A stretch of 54,014 nucleotides of DNA, taken from a bacterium (GTDB lineage: Bacteria; 4484-113; JAFGCY01). The notes under the pieces were generated by a model, which saw nothing but the letters and a program-made list of their open reading frames with translations, was not told the DNA's origin and did not search any database. This document shows, one piece after another, positions 41,203 to 49,519 of this stretch. Each line of letters opens with the position of its first letter. Position 1 is the stretch's first letter. A program made the translations under genes and the position numbers. The stretch is from NCBI GenBank assembly GCA_016932385.1, contig JAFGCY010000008.1:1-54014 (forward strand), given 5' to 3'.

Positions 41203-42167
41203 GCCGCGCCCCCTTCACCGCCGGTGATGCTCAGGAAGATGTCCTCCAGCGTAGGCAGCTCCTGGCGGAAGTCGGTCAGCTCGATATCGAGCCGCTCCAG
41301 CCCGGCCATCAGCGCGTACACCGCTCGGGCAGCGGGCAGTTTGACGCGCAGGCGCGCCTGGTCCAGCCAGTCGCCGTCGACTACTTCGTAGTCCACCTGC
41401 TCGGCGGCCAGGTGCTGCTCGACTTTCGGCAGCGCGGCGCGGTTGAAGCCGAGAATGTAATCCTGGCGCTTGAAGTGCTCGACCAACTCGGCCACCGGCG
41501 AGCAGGCGGCGATCCGGCCGTCGCGCATGATGCCGACGCGCTTGCAGAGGCTCTGGGCCACGTCCATCTGGTGCGTTGTGACGATGATCGTTAACTCGCG
41601 CTCGGCGCAGAGCCGCTTGAGCAGCCGCTGGATCGTCTGGCTGCTGGCCACATCCAAACCCAGCGTAGGTTCGTCCAGCAATAATAGCTCCGGCTCGCCG
41701 AGGAACGCCAGCACGACGGCCAGCTTCTGCTGCATGCCGCGGCTTAAGGTCTGGGCCGGCCGGTCGCGCTTGTCGGCGATACCGAACAGCTCCATCAACT
41801 CGGCGGCCTGCTCGCGCAGCTGGGCCAGCGGGACGCCTTTGATCTCGCCAAAGTAGCGGATGTTCTCCCAGGCCGACAGCCGCCAATACAGGTTGCGGCT
41901 TCCCTCCAGCACCGCGCCGATCGCCGGCCGGCGCTTGAAGGCTGGAAAGCTGATCCGGCCGCGGGTGGGCTCGACCAGGCCGGCGATCATCTTGATCGCG
42001 GTAGTCTTGCCGGCGCCGTTGGGGCCGAGCAGGCCGAAGATCTCGCCGCGACGGATGGCGAGCGTCACGTCACGCACCGCCCGGACTTCGTGGCGCGCCC
42101 ACGGCAGTAGCCCCTGGTAGGTTTTGCTCAGCTCGCTGATTTGTACGGCCGCGTCCACGCCCGCCAT
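41199..42167 (-). CDS. ABC transporter ATP-binding protein
   Basis: A 322-residue ATPase of the ABC-2/DrrA-NatA type. Walker A is LGPNGAGKTTAIKM, the signature motif is LSRGMQQKLAVV (LSRGMQQ for LSGGQ), Walker B is LLLLDEPTLGLD and the switch His lies in VTTHQMD. A C-terminal extension of about 90 residues, common in this class, follows. It drives the permease encoded immediately downstream. The start lies 3 bp from an AT-rich run; the promoter is not resolved. Confidence 0.92.
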   Translation of the reverse strand: MAGVDAAVQISELSKTYQGLLPWARHEVRAVRDVTLAIRRGEIFGLLGPNGAGKTTAIKMIAGLVEPTRGRISFPAFKRRPAIGAVLEGSRNLYWRLSAWENIRYFGEIKGVPLAQLREQAAELMELFGIADKRDRPAQTLSRGMQQKLAVVLAFLGEPELLLLDEPTLGLDVASSQTIQRLLKRLCAERELTIIVTTHQMDVAQSLCKRVGIMRDGRIAACSPVAELVEHFKRQDYILGFNRAALPKVEQHLAAEQVDYEVVDGDWLDQARLRVKLPAARAVYALMAGLERLDIELTDFRQELPTLEDIFLSITGGEGGAA

Positions 42168-42207
42168 TATATTATCTATTCGCGATAGCGATGGAGGCGA
42201 CGGGCTG

Positions 42208-43635
42208 CTACCGGCCCGCGGGCCAGATCGCCGCGGCCAGGCGCAGCAGGTAACAGCGGTAGACTTCGGCGGTCAGCCGGGCGATCTGCTCGGTATCGGC
42301 GGGGGTCAGGCGCCGGGTGGTTTCCAGATCGACCAGACATTTTTCCGGTATTACATAGCGCCAATCCGCGTCTCCGTCCGGCGGAGTCGCCTGCGCGTAT
42401 TCCGCGATCCGCTCGCGCAATTGCGCTTTAGACAGGCGCCCCCGCGAAACCTCATCGCGCAACGCGGCCATTTCCGCTTGCTGAGCGTTGAAGTATTCGG
42501 CCCAGTTGCCGCCTTCAGCCTCGCCCAGTGCCGCGTTGAGCTGCATGATCAGTCCGAGCACATCCGCCAGTCGCTCCTCGGTCGCCGCCGCGTAGGCGAC
42601 GAACGCCGCCTGATAGTCCTGGTCGTGCTCCGCCGTACCGCCCGCCACCAACTCGTCCACCGCGATCAGCAACTCGCTGATCGCCGCCCGGGCATCCTCG
42701 GACGTCAACGCGTCACCCTCCCGCGACAGCTTTTCGGCGACGCCCGCCAGCGTGGACACCTTGGCGGAGTAGGGCTGGCGCGCGGCATCCGGCCACTGGT
42801 TGACCAGCGTATAGATCCGCCCGCCCAGGGCGTTGAGCTCGGCGCTGGACAGCTCACCGGCTTCCAGGCGGCGGCGGTCGGCGGCGGCTGTCGCCATCAC
42901 CGTGCCGAGGCTGAGCAACTGCGGCAGGGGTATGTTGCGGTGCGTCGCGCTCTCCAGCACCGGGCAGGCGGCGACTTCGGTCAACGGCGCACAGATGAAA
43001 GTGTCGCTGGCCGTCGGGTAATTGCCGTACAGGCGCGTCAGCTGCAGCCAGGTCGTCAGGCCGGCCCAGCTGCGGCGCTGGCGCGCGGAGATTGCCAGCA
43101 GGCGGCCCGCCGTATCCCGTGCCGGGTCTGTGAGTAGCTGCGGCAGATGGGCATCCGCCGGCGCGGTGCGGAAGTACAGCAACGGCGACCATAGCTCGGC
43201 GGTGCTGGTGCCGTCATCGATCACCGCCTGGACCTGCCAGGCGTAGGCCTTGCCCGGCACGATCGCCGGCGACGTCAGGGGAAAGCGCCCGTTGCTGTCC
43301 GGCAGGATTGACAGCGTCGGACTGGGCAGGGCGCCGCCGTTTTCCCCGTTCTCGGCGTCGAAGCGGTACAGCCAGACCGTGAACCGCGCGGAGACGACGC
43401 CGATCCGCTCGGTCAGGTAATCCTCGTAGTCCAGGCCGGTGCTGGAATCGTCCAGCCAGACGTCGAACTGGGCCGGCGGGACGTCCGCCGCCTCGTACAC
43501 CGGTTCCGCGGGCAACTCGCCGCCCGGCGTCTGCGGCACCAGCGAGATGCGCGCGATCATCTCGCGCGCGCCGGCGTGGGCCGTCAACGGTGCCAGGAGC
43601 AACAGGCCTGCGAGCAGTGTTATCGCCGCTTTCAA
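42208..43635 (-). CDS. Exported protein of unknown function
   Basis: 475 residues from the chosen start. A signal peptide (LKAAITLLAGLLLLAPLTAHA) is followed by a region with beta-strand character (VLDLA-like FDVWLDDSSTGLDYEDYL, then VSARFTVWLYRFDAENG) resembling a fibronectin-type domain, and an alpha-helical C-terminal half with many Ala, Glu and Arg. No family is recognised. The start is taken as TTG 43635 because it directly precedes the signal peptide and no ATG fits; a longer frame through the gene on the opposite strand is a shadow. It is divergent from the SpoIIM-like gene by 21 bp. Confidence 0.65.
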   Translation of the reverse strand: MKAAITLLAGLLLLAPLTAHAGAREMIARISLVPQTPGGELPAEPVYEAADVPPAQFDVWLDDSSTGLDYEDYLTERIGVVSARFTVWLYRFDAENGENGGALPSPTLSILPDSNGRFPLTSPAIVPGKAYAWQVQAVIDDGTSTAELWSPLLYFRTAPADAHLPQLLTDPARDTAGRLLAISARQRRSWAGLTTWLQLTRLYGNYPTASDTFICAPLTEVAACPVLESATHRNIPLPQLLSLGTVMATAAADRRRLEAGELSSAELNALGGRIYTLVNQWPDAARQPYSAKVSTLAGVAEKLSREGDALTSEDARAAISELLIAVDELVAGGTAEHDQDYQAAFVAYAAATEERLADVLGLIMQLNAALGEAEGGNWAEYFNAQQAEMAALRDEVSRGRLSKAQLRERIAEYAQATPPDGDADWRYVIPEKCLVDLETTRRLTPADTEQIARLTAEVYRCYLLRLAAAIWPAGR

Positions 43636-43640
43636 GATGC

Positions 43641-43650
43641 TACGATTATA
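43641..43650. promoter_or_regulatory. Interlocked bidirectional -10 elements between two start codons 21 bp apart
   Basis: On the plus strand TGC-TACGAT (extended -10, hexamer 43641-43646) or GATTAT (43644-43649) leads to GTG/ATG at 43654/43657. On the minus strand TATAAT (43650-43645) leads to TTG 43635 after 9 nt. The two -10 hexamers overlap, so only one polymerase could occupy the site at a time. No ribosome-binding sites fit in the gap. Confidence 0.5.
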
Positions 43651-43656
43651 AGCGTG

Positions 43657-44721
43657 ATGTCCAGCCAAGCCCAGTTGCCGCGCGACCGGCGGACCCAGGA
43701 GTGGGACAAACTGCGGGCCATCCTGCACCGGGCCAGCGGCCCCACGGGCGTGCGCGCACTGAACAACGACGAGTTGACCGAGCTGCCCAGCCTGTACCGG
43801 CGGGCGCTGTCGGACCTGTCGCTCATGCGGACCAAGAACGCTCAGCCGCAAATGCTGCAAGACCTCAGCCAGCTCTGCAACCAGGCCCATGCGGTGATCT
43901 ACCGCTCGACGGCCAAACGGCGCGGGCCGGGCCTGGGCTATTTCATCGCCGTCGGCCTGCCGGAGACGGTCCGGCGGCAGGCGAAGTATATCTACGCCGC
44001 GGCGGTGGTGATGGTGCTGTTCGCCGCGATCGCCTACCTGAATTGCCTGATCAGCCCGCCGGTGGCCGAGGACGTGCTCAACACCTTCGGGCCGAACATG
44101 CTGCGCGAGTGGGAAGCGGCGCTGAAAAGCGCGGACCAGCTGGAGCAGCTGCGCCTGGCGGCGCAGATCGATACGGAAATGCGCGGGTTCTCCGCCGTGG
44201 CGATTACCTTCAACAATATCCGCGTGGGCGTGATGGCGTTTGTGCTGGGCATCGCCGGCGGCGTGCCGACATTGCTCCTGCTGGCCCTGAACGGCTACCT
44301 GCTCGGCGCGGTGGCCTACCTGTATACCGCGACACCGACCGGCGTCGAGGTCAACCTGCCGCTCTACTTCGTCGCCGGGATCGCGCCGCACGGCAGTATC
44401 GAACTGCCGGCGATCTGCCTGGCGGGAGCCGCCGGTATGCTGCTCGGGTTTTCCTGGCTGTTTCCCGGCCAGCGCTCGCGCGGCCAGGCCCTGCGCGATG
44501 CGGCGGGCGACGCGGGCCGGCTGGTCGCCGCCTGCGCCCTGACGCTGATCGTGGCCGGCCTGATCGAAGGTTTCATCACGCCGCTCAACGCGCCGACCGC
44601 GATCCCGCTGGCGGCCTGGCATTGGGGCAAGATCGTTTTCGGAGCCTGCGTGTTCGGATTGTGGCTGTTGTGGCTGGTCACCGGCGGGCGCGATCCGCGC
44701 ACGACGGCACAACGAGCTTAG
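43657..44721 (+). CDS. Stage II sporulation protein M-like (SpoIIM/DUF95) membrane protein
   Basis: A 354-residue protein. An N-terminal cytoplasmic helical domain (about 1-105, with LPSLYRRALSDLSLMR) is followed by five or six membrane helices. The conserved SpoIIM core is present: FNNIRVGVMAFVLGIAGGVPTLLLLALNGYLLG and FVAGIAPHGSIELPAICLAGAAGMLLG. In spore formers SpoIIM belongs to the engulfment machinery, but homologues are widespread in non-sporulating bacteria with unknown roles. No sporulation genes are near. An in-frame GTG (43654) directly before the ATG could be the actual first codon. Confidence 0.87.
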   Translation: MSSQAQLPRDRRTQEWDKLRAILHRASGPTGVRALNNDELTELPSLYRRALSDLSLMRTKNAQPQMLQDLSQLCNQAHAVIYRSTAKRRGPGLGYFIAVGLPETVRRQAKYIYAAAVVMVLFAAIAYLNCLISPPVAEDVLNTFGPNMLREWEAALKSADQLEQLRLAAQIDTEMRGFSAVAITFNNIRVGVMAFVLGIAGGVPTLLLLALNGYLLGAVAYLYTATPTGVEVNLPLYFVAGIAPHGSIELPAICLAGAAGMLLGFSWLFPGQRSRGQALRDAAGDAGRLVAACALTLIVAGLIEGFITPLNAPTAIPLAAWHWGKIVFGACVFGLWLLWLVTGGRDPRTTAQRA

Positions 44722-44760
44722 GTTGAGGAAGGGGCGCGTCGCCCGTGCATCCGGAAGCAG

Positions 44761-44776
44761 CCACGCCATGGCGTGG
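44761..44776. repeat. 16-bp perfect palindrome between convergent genes
   Basis: CCACGCCATGGCGTGG is its own reverse complement. It lies with a smaller GGGCG-CGT-CGCCC hairpin in the 60 bp between the SpoIIM-like gene and infA, which converge. It may act as a bidirectional terminator, or be one copy of an interspersed palindromic repeat. No second copy is obvious in this window. Confidence 0.5.
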
Positions 44777-44781
44777 TCGCG

Positions 44782-45000
44782 CTACTTGTACCGGTAGGTG
44801 ATGCGGCCCTTGTTGAGGTCGTAGGGCGACAACTCGACTAGCACGCGGTCGCCGTTCAAGACGCGGATGCGGAACTTGCGGATCTTGCCCGAGAGATACC
44901 CCAGGATGATGTTGCCGTTCTCCAGCTCGACGCGGAACATGCCGTTGGGCAAGGCTTCGACGACCTTGCCTTCGACTTCAATTGCTTCTTCTTTCGGCAA
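44782..45000 (-). CDS. infA: Translation initiation factor IF-1
   Basis: A 72-residue protein with the complete OB-fold sequence: [39 protein letters not shown] and a [13 protein letters not shown] end. IF-1 binds the ribosomal A site with IF-2 and IF-3 during initiation. The start is taken as TTG 45000, giving [12 protein letters not shown], with AGGAG 11 nt upstream. A longer frame from GTG 45075 would add 25 residues unlike any IF-1. The gene stands alone, not in a ribosomal protein operon. Confidence 0.93.
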   Translation of the reverse strand: MPKEEAIEVEGKVVEALPNGMFRVELENGNIILGYLSGKIRKFRIRVLNGDRVLVELSPYDLNKGRITYRYK

Positions 45001-45180
45001 AACCTGGTTTTCTCCTGAGACTGGGCTAATTAATTGAGTGCAGCCGGAGCCGGTCGCAGCCGGTTCCGACGGCACCGTATTTTAACACTAAATGCCGGTC
45101 TTGGCAGATGCGCCGTCAATCCCGCACCCGCCGCCGCCCGGCCCCGCGGTCCGTTCCGACCGGCCGGCTGTGTTAAAATA

Positions 45181-45209
45181 TTACATACCCATACGGGTAT
45201 AAGTATATT
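45181..45209 (+). promoter_or_regulatory. Promoter with CsoR/CstR-like operator in the spacer
   Basis: TTACAT (45181-45186) and TATATT (45204-45209) form a -35/-10 pair with a 17-nt spacer. The palindrome ATACCC-ATAC-GGGTAT (45185-45200) fills the spacer. ATACCC...GGGTAT half-sites are known for CsoR-family repressors of the CstR persulfide-sensing type. A repressor bound here would block the promoter of the thioredoxin-like gene. The identity of the regulator is an inference; none is encoded in the window. Confidence 0.5.
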
Positions 45210-45235
45210 AGGAACCAGACAGCTGGGGTTGGATT

Positions 45236-45871
45236 ATGCAGATTACGAAGAACCTGATACGGCCCGCGTTGGCGGGACTGATCGTCCTGGCGGCGGCGCT
45301 CAGCCTGAGCGCCCCGAGTTCCGCGGCGCTGCCCTGCGGCGGCACCTGGTGGATCAGCGAAGGCGACCTGGCGGTGGGCCAGCCGCTGCCGGAGTTCGGT
45401 TTCGCCACCTGCAACGGCGAGGAACTGGCGACCAGCGACTTTGCCGGCCGGCCCTTGCTGGTCAACTTCTGGGCGACCTGGTGCGCGCCCTGCGTCAAGG
45501 AACTGCCGCATTTCGCCGAGCTGCATGAGGAGTACGGCGACGAGGTGACCGTCCTGGGCGTCAGCGTCGACCAGCATCCGGACTACGTGCGGGCGTTTCT
45601 GGAGCACAATCCGCTGCCCTATCTGCTGGCTTGGGACAGCGAGGACATCGCCGGCGACCTGGGCTTCAACTCGATCCCGGTGACCCTGGCGATCGACGCC
45701 GAGGGTAACCTGGCGGGCGTGCATCGCGGCTATGCCAGCCAGCGCGACCTGGAGGAACTGATCGAGCTCGCGTCGGCGAATGCCGCCGCGGATGACGCCG
45801 CCGAGGACGATGGCGCCGCCGGTGAGCCTACGCCGCGCCGTGAAGGCCTGGAGATCGCCGGATCGGAATAA
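45236..45871 (+). CDS. Exported TlpA/ResA-like thiol-disulfide oxidoreductase
   Basis: A 211-residue protein with a signal peptide (LAGLIVLAAALSLSAPSSA). The thioredoxin fold carries the redox site VNFWATWCAPCVKELP (CxxC), a SVDQHPDYVRAFLE block and the cis-proline loop NSIPVTLAID. An extra cysteine pair in the N-terminal part (LPCGGTWW and FATCNG) is possible. It should reduce disulfides of exported or cytochrome-type proteins. The C-terminus is an acidic, low-complexity Ala/Asp/Glu tail of about 35 residues. The promoter carries a CsoR/CstR-like operator, so thiol stress or metal control is plausible. Confidence 0.88.
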   Translation: MQITKNLIRPALAGLIVLAAALSLSAPSSAALPCGGTWWISEGDLAVGQPLPEFGFATCNGEELATSDFAGRPLLVNFWATWCAPCVKELPHFAELHEEYGDEVTVLGVSVDQHPDYVRAFLEHNPLPYLLAWDSEDIAGDLGFNSIPVTLAIDAEGNLAGVHRGYASQRDLEELIELASANAAADDAAEDDGAAGEPTPRREGLEIAGSE

Positions 45872-45903
45872 CGACGATTGCTACTACCACACTTACCTGC
45901 TTC

Positions 45904-45934
45904 GGCCGTGCGGTTTACCGCTCGGCCTTTTTTT
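45904..45934 (+). terminator. Rho-independent terminator after the thioredoxin-like gene
   Basis: GGCCG-T-GCGG pairs with CCGC-T-CGGCC across a TTTA loop, with one T-T mismatch, and is followed by seven T. It lies 33 bp after the stop codon and 11 bp before the next -10 element. Confidence 0.85.
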
Positions 45935-45944
45935 CGCCATGACG

Positions 45945-45950
45945 TATGAT
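45945..45950 (+). promoter_or_regulatory. -10 element TATGAT for the amidohydrolase, leaderless
   Basis: TATGAT ends 6 nt before ATG 45957. The terminator of the previous gene ends only 10 bp upstream, so no ribosome-binding site fits and any -35 would lie within the terminator stem. Confidence 0.55.
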
Positions 45951-45956
45951 TAAGCG

Positions 45957-47231
45957 ATGGCAATCTATCTGACGAACGCATCCGTTTACCGCGCCAAGGG
46001 CGAGTTCGACGACAAGTCCACCGTCATGATCGCGGGCGGCAAGATCAAGAGTGTCGGCAAGACCGCGATTCCGCGCGGGGCCAAGCGCACTGAATGGAAG
46101 TTGCCGCACGAGGCTTACCGGCGCTGGCTGGAAGGGCCGATCACCCGGCCTGGTCAGCGGCCCGTGCCGCCGGATCTGGGCGAACTGGTCGTCGACTGCG
46201 CGGGGCTGAGGATCTATCCCGGCCTGCTGGATCCGCACACGCACATCGGCTGCTTCGAGGACGGTGCCGGCGCGGTCGGGTTCCACGGCAACGAATACAC
46301 CGATCCGAACACGGCGCATCTGAATATCAAGGACAGTATCAACCCGCACGACCTGGCGATCCCCGAAGTCGCCGCGGCGGGTGTGACCTGCGTGGGCATC
46401 TTCCCCGGCAGCGCGAATCTGATCGGCGGCCTGTGCATCAGCTGCAAGATGTACGGGCGCACGATCGACGAGATGCTAGTCGACGAAAAGCAGGGCCTGA
46501 AGATGGCGCTGGGCGAGAATCCCTTCCGCGTCTACGGCAGCCAGAACAAGTTCCCCGGCACGCGCTTTGCCTGCGCCGCCGGCGTGCGTGCCGCCTTCGA
46601 CGAGGCCCAGCACTACATGGAGCGGCAGCAGGCCTGGCTGAAGAAGAAAAAGGCCGACCGCGACAAGGAGCCCTTCAAGCGCGACCGCAAGCTGGAGAAC
46701 ATCGCCGGCGCTTTGCGCGGTGAATACCCCGTACGGTATCACGCACACCGGGCCGACGACATCTACACGGCGATCCGCCTGAGCAAGGAGTTCGGCTTCC
46801 GGCTGATCATGGAGCACACCACCGAGGGCCACAAGCTGGCCGACGTGCTGGCGCGCGAGAAGATCCTGTGCGATGTCGGCCCGACGCTGACCAACCGCGC
46901 CAAGTACGAGCTGCGCGAGCGCAACACGCGCACCCTGGGCATTCTGCACAAGGCCGGCGTGCACGTATCACTGTCGACGGACCACCCGGTGATCCCGCTG
47001 CAGTACATCATGCTGCAGGCGGCGGTGGCGGTGAAGGACGGCCTGCCCGAGTCGGCGGCGATCGACGTGATGACGATCAACACCGCCAAGCACATGGGCC
47101 TGGAGAAGCGCATCGGCAGCCTGGCGGCGCGGAAGGACGCCGACCTGTTCGTAGCCGACGGCGACATCCTCGACCCGCGGCACCACGTACTGGCGACGTT
47201 CATCGACGGCTTCTGCGTGCATGCGGTGTAG
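45957..47231 (+). CDS. Amidohydrolase superfamily protein (imidazolonepropionase-like)
   Basis: A 424-residue protein with the amidohydrolase layout. An N-terminal beta domain ends in GLRIYPGLLDPHTHIG, giving the first metal-binding HxH. Then come GVTCVGIFPGSAN, VRYHAHRADDIYTAIRLSKEFGF (His ligand), IMEHTTEGHKLAD (His ligand) and LSTDHPVIPL (Asp ligand). The C-terminus NTAKHMGLEKRIGSLAARKDADLFVADGDILDP is typical. The order resembles imidazolonepropionase-related enzymes and cyclic amidases acting on peptides such as aryldialkyl or prolidase types; the substrate is unknown. The organisation suggests an independent unit between two terminators. Confidence 0.88.
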   Translation: MAIYLTNASVYRAKGEFDDKSTVMIAGGKIKSVGKTAIPRGAKRTEWKLPHEAYRRWLEGPITRPGQRPVPPDLGELVVDCAGLRIYPGLLDPHTHIGCFEDGAGAVGFHGNEYTDPNTAHLNIKDSINPHDLAIPEVAAAGVTCVGIFPGSANLIGGLCISCKMYGRTIDEMLVDEKQGLKMALGENPFRVYGSQNKFPGTRFACAAGVRAAFDEAQHYMERQQAWLKKKKADRDKEPFKRDRKLENIAGALRGEYPVRYHAHRADDIYTAIRLSKEFGFRLIMEHTTEGHKLADVLAREKILCDVGPTLTNRAKYELRERNTRTLGILHKAGVHVSLSTDHPVIPLQYIMLQAAVAVKDGLPESAAIDVMTINTAKHMGLEKRIGSLAARKDADLFVADGDILDPRHHVLATFIDGFCVHAV

Positions 47232-47264
47232 CGGGGAAGCGTAGGCATAAGCGTAAGCAAGTAG

Positions 47265-47289
47265 GGGCGGTACTTGTGCCGCCCTTTTT
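47265..47289 (+). terminator. Rho-independent terminator after the amidohydrolase
   Basis: GGGCGG and CCGCCC arms with an 8-nt loop, followed by TTTTT, 33 bp after the stop codon. Confidence 0.8.
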
Positions 47290-47438
47290 CATTTCAGCAC
47301 CGTGGCGCGATGGTTGTAGTCAACCTGCGCGGACACTTGGCGTCGGAGCAGTAAGCTTGGCTATGCCGTTAGTATAATCTCTATATCGACACTGTAACGA
47401 CTGATAACTCCTATGATTACCGGCTTATTGCGCGATTA

Positions 47439-48488
47439 GTGCGACCGCCGTTGCGGCGCTGGTGGAGGACAGTCGGAATGTGGTGGGTACTGCTCGTAGC
47501 GCTGCTTTTTTCCATTCAGTTCTGGCACTCATACATTCATCGAGGCATATCTGGTGGTCCCATCGACCCAAAATCAACATTGATTAGAATCTGCCTGGAG
47601 CCTTTTTGGCTTGTACCGATAATTGCCGGGGTGATCTGGGTTCTATCCGCAAGAACTGCGCTATCCGCGTTTGATAACCTGTTTCGAGATACTGCTGTCG
47701 TTCCGGATATCAACCGGCAAGTAGCGATTAGATTCCGCCTGGCGCTTTCTCAGGCCCTGGTTCCGGGCATGTTGTATTGGCTGTATATAGCGTTCACCGG
47801 TCACCGTGCTTTTTACGTCATCACTGAGTTGCTACACATGAAGTCTTCCGCCCTGTTAGAGTTAATAACCAGCAGCGGCTGGGCGTTACTCACTGTTTGG
47901 GCTTTAATCTGGGTTGCAGCGCTCGTAGCCTTGTTGCCACGAAAGACGCTTATCTGGTGGCTGGGAGCGGGAGCCGTGTTTGCGAACGGGCACGTGTTGC
48001 TGCACTTCAAAATAGCGTTTTATAGCCTAACGGGAATTGGATCGGCAGATTTAGCCTCGCTGGACAAGTATTTGGCGAAGACTGCGGGACTAATCGGCCT
48101 AGCGATATTTGCCGCGGGAATCTGGCTTATCGCTCATCGAAGAAAGGGCGGATATACGCTGACGGTATCGATGTTGATCCTGAGCCTGCTTCTCAACCTC
48201 GACATAGATTTCAGTCTAGCTAACCTGGTTGCGGGTGCCTGGAATGAGACTGTGTCCACTGTGATGAGCGCTGTTCTTCGTCTAGGCGGGTTCTGGGTAC
48301 CAGTTTGGGCTAACGCAAGTTCTCTGGCTGAGAGTTATTACTGTGAGGCGTGGTTTTGTTATGTTTATATTGAGACGGAAATTCCTGGTTGGCTTGTCTG
48401 GCTGCCTATCCCAGCCCAGTTAGCCATACTTTATCTTCATTACCGCAGCTTGCGGTGGCTTATTACCAGAGGACCTTCTAACTCCTGA
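47439..48488 (+). CDS. Multi-pass membrane protein of unknown function, AT-rich
   Basis: A 349-residue protein with about eight hydrophobic helices, many Trp, Tyr and His, and no family I recognise. Helices begin with WWVLLVALLFSIQFWHSYIH and end with LVWLPIPAQLAILYLHYRSL. Its base composition and codon use are far more AT-rich than its neighbours, suggesting transfer from another genome. The annotated start (GTG 47439) is uncertain, with no ribosome-binding site or well-placed -10 visible; a downstream start before the first helix is possible. The 207 bp before it hold a terminator but no other gene. Confidence 0.6.
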   Translation: MRPPLRRWWRTVGMWWVLLVALLFSIQFWHSYIHRGISGGPIDPKSTLIRICLEPFWLVPIIAGVIWVLSARTALSAFDNLFRDTAVVPDINRQVAIRFRLALSQALVPGMLYWLYIAFTGHRAFYVITELLHMKSSALLELITSSGWALLTVWALIWVAALVALLPRKTLIWWLGAGAVFANGHVLLHFKIAFYSLTGIGSADLASLDKYLAKTAGLIGLAIFAAGIWLIAHRRKGGYTLTVSMLILSLLLNLDIDFSLANLVAGAWNETVSTVMSAVLRLGGFWVPVWANASSLAESYYCEAWFCYVYIETEIPGWLVWLPIPAQLAILYLHYRSLRWLITRGPSNS

Positions 48489-48578
48489 TCAACATCAGAA
48501 GACCGCGGTATTGAAGCTAAGCGCTTCGCTCGCCGCAAATGACACATTATTGAGACGACGTAACGGCTAAAAGCGCGC

Positions 48579-48584
48579 TATACT
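48579..48584 (+). promoter_or_regulatory. -10 element TATACT for pdxS
   Basis: TATACT is 31 nt before the preferred pdxS ATG (48616), giving a short leader of about 25 nt with GGAGG. A TTGAGA lies 23 nt upstream of the -10 (48550-48555), as at the aminotransferase promoter. Confidence 0.5.
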
Positions 48585-48615
48585 TTATATGAGGAGTGTG
48601 TGGAGGTATCCGCAT

Positions 48616-49512
48616 ATGCAGAAGAACGGACAATTAACCGGAACATTCGCGACGAAGGTCGGCCTGGCCGAGATGCTCAAGGGCGGCGTGATCATGGACG
48701 TCACCGATGCTAAGCAGGCCGAGATCGCCGAGCAGGCCGGCGCGGTGGCGGTAATGGCGCTGGAGCGCGTGCCCGCGGACATCCGCGCCCACGGCGGCAT
48801 CGCGCGGATGAGCGACCCGTCGAAAATCAAGGAGATCATCGCCGCCGTCAGCATTCCCGTGATGGCCAAATGCCGCATCGGCCACTTCGCCGAGGCGCAG
48901 ATCCTCGAGGCGCTGGGCGTGGACTTCGTCGACGAGAGCGAAGTGCTGACGCCGGCCGACGAGGCGCACCACGTCTACAAGCATGATTTCACCGTGCCGT
49001 TCGTCTGCGGCTGTCGCAACCTGGGCGAAGCGCTCAGGCGCATCGGCGAGGGCGCCGCGCTGATCCGCACCAAGGGCGAGCCGGGCACCGGCAACATCGT
49101 CGAGGCCGTGCGGCACATGCGGATGGTCACGGGCGAGATCAAGCGGCTGACCACGCTGGGCGACGACGAGTTGATGGCGGCTTCCAAGGAACTGCAGGCG
49201 CCCTACGAGTGGGTCAAATGGGTGCACGATAACGGCCGGCTGCCCGTGCCGAATTTCGCGGCTGGCGGGATCGCCACGCCGGCGGACGCCTCGCTGATGA
49301 TGCAACTGGGCGCCGAGACGGTCTTCGTCGGCAGCGGCATTTTCAAGAGCGCCGACCCGGCCCCCCGCGCACGCGCGATCGTCGAAGCCGTGCTGAACTA
49401 CAAGGATGCCCAGAAGCTGGCCGAGATCAGCGAGGGCCTGGGCGAGGCGATGAGTGGGCTCGACATCGCCACGATGCCCGAGGACCAGCGCATGGCCACG
49501 CGCGGCTGGTAG
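48616..49512 (+). CDS. pdxS: Pyridoxal 5'-phosphate synthase lyase subunit
   Basis: 298 residues. PdxS condenses ribose 5-phosphate, glyceraldehyde 3-phosphate and ammonia into PLP. The family opening [50 protein letters not shown] is nearly invariant, and it is followed by [30 protein letters not shown] and [12 protein letters not shown]. Catalytic lysines are in place. The start is ATG 48616 with GGAGG 10 nt upstream (48602-48606); an upstream ATG at 48589 would start before the expected transcript leader. The glutaminase partner PdxT is not adjacent. Confidence 0.96.
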   Translation: MQKNGQLTGTFATKVGLAEMLKGGVIMDVTDAKQAEIAEQAGAVAVMALERVPADIRAHGGIARMSDPSKIKEIIAAVSIPVMAKCRIGHFAEAQILEALGVDFVDESEVLTPADEAHHVYKHDFTVPFVCGCRNLGEALRRIGEGAALIRTKGEPGTGNIVEAVRHMRMVTGEIKRLTTLGDDELMAASKELQAPYEWVKWVHDNGRLPVPNFAAGGIATPADASLMMQLGAETVFVGSGIFKSADPAPRARAIVEAVLNYKDAQKLAEISEGLGEAMSGLDIATMPEDQRMATRGW

Positions 49513-49519
49513 CGGAGCG

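Noticed and set aside
43646..44769. Extension of the exported protein upstream through the SpoIIM-like gene
   Set aside because: The extra residues are Arg/Gln/His-rich antisense sequence; the signal peptide at TTG 43635 marks the true N-terminus.
45001..45075. 25-residue N-terminal extension of IF-1 from a GTG
   Set aside because: The extension has no IF-1 similarity and the GTG is only 3 nt from a -10-like TAAAAT, so it is more likely leader RNA before the TTG start.
48589..48615. Earlier ATG start for pdxS
   Set aside because: It lies at the expected transcription start, only 4 nt after the -10; the ATG at 48616 has GGAGG and matches the normal PdxS N-terminus.
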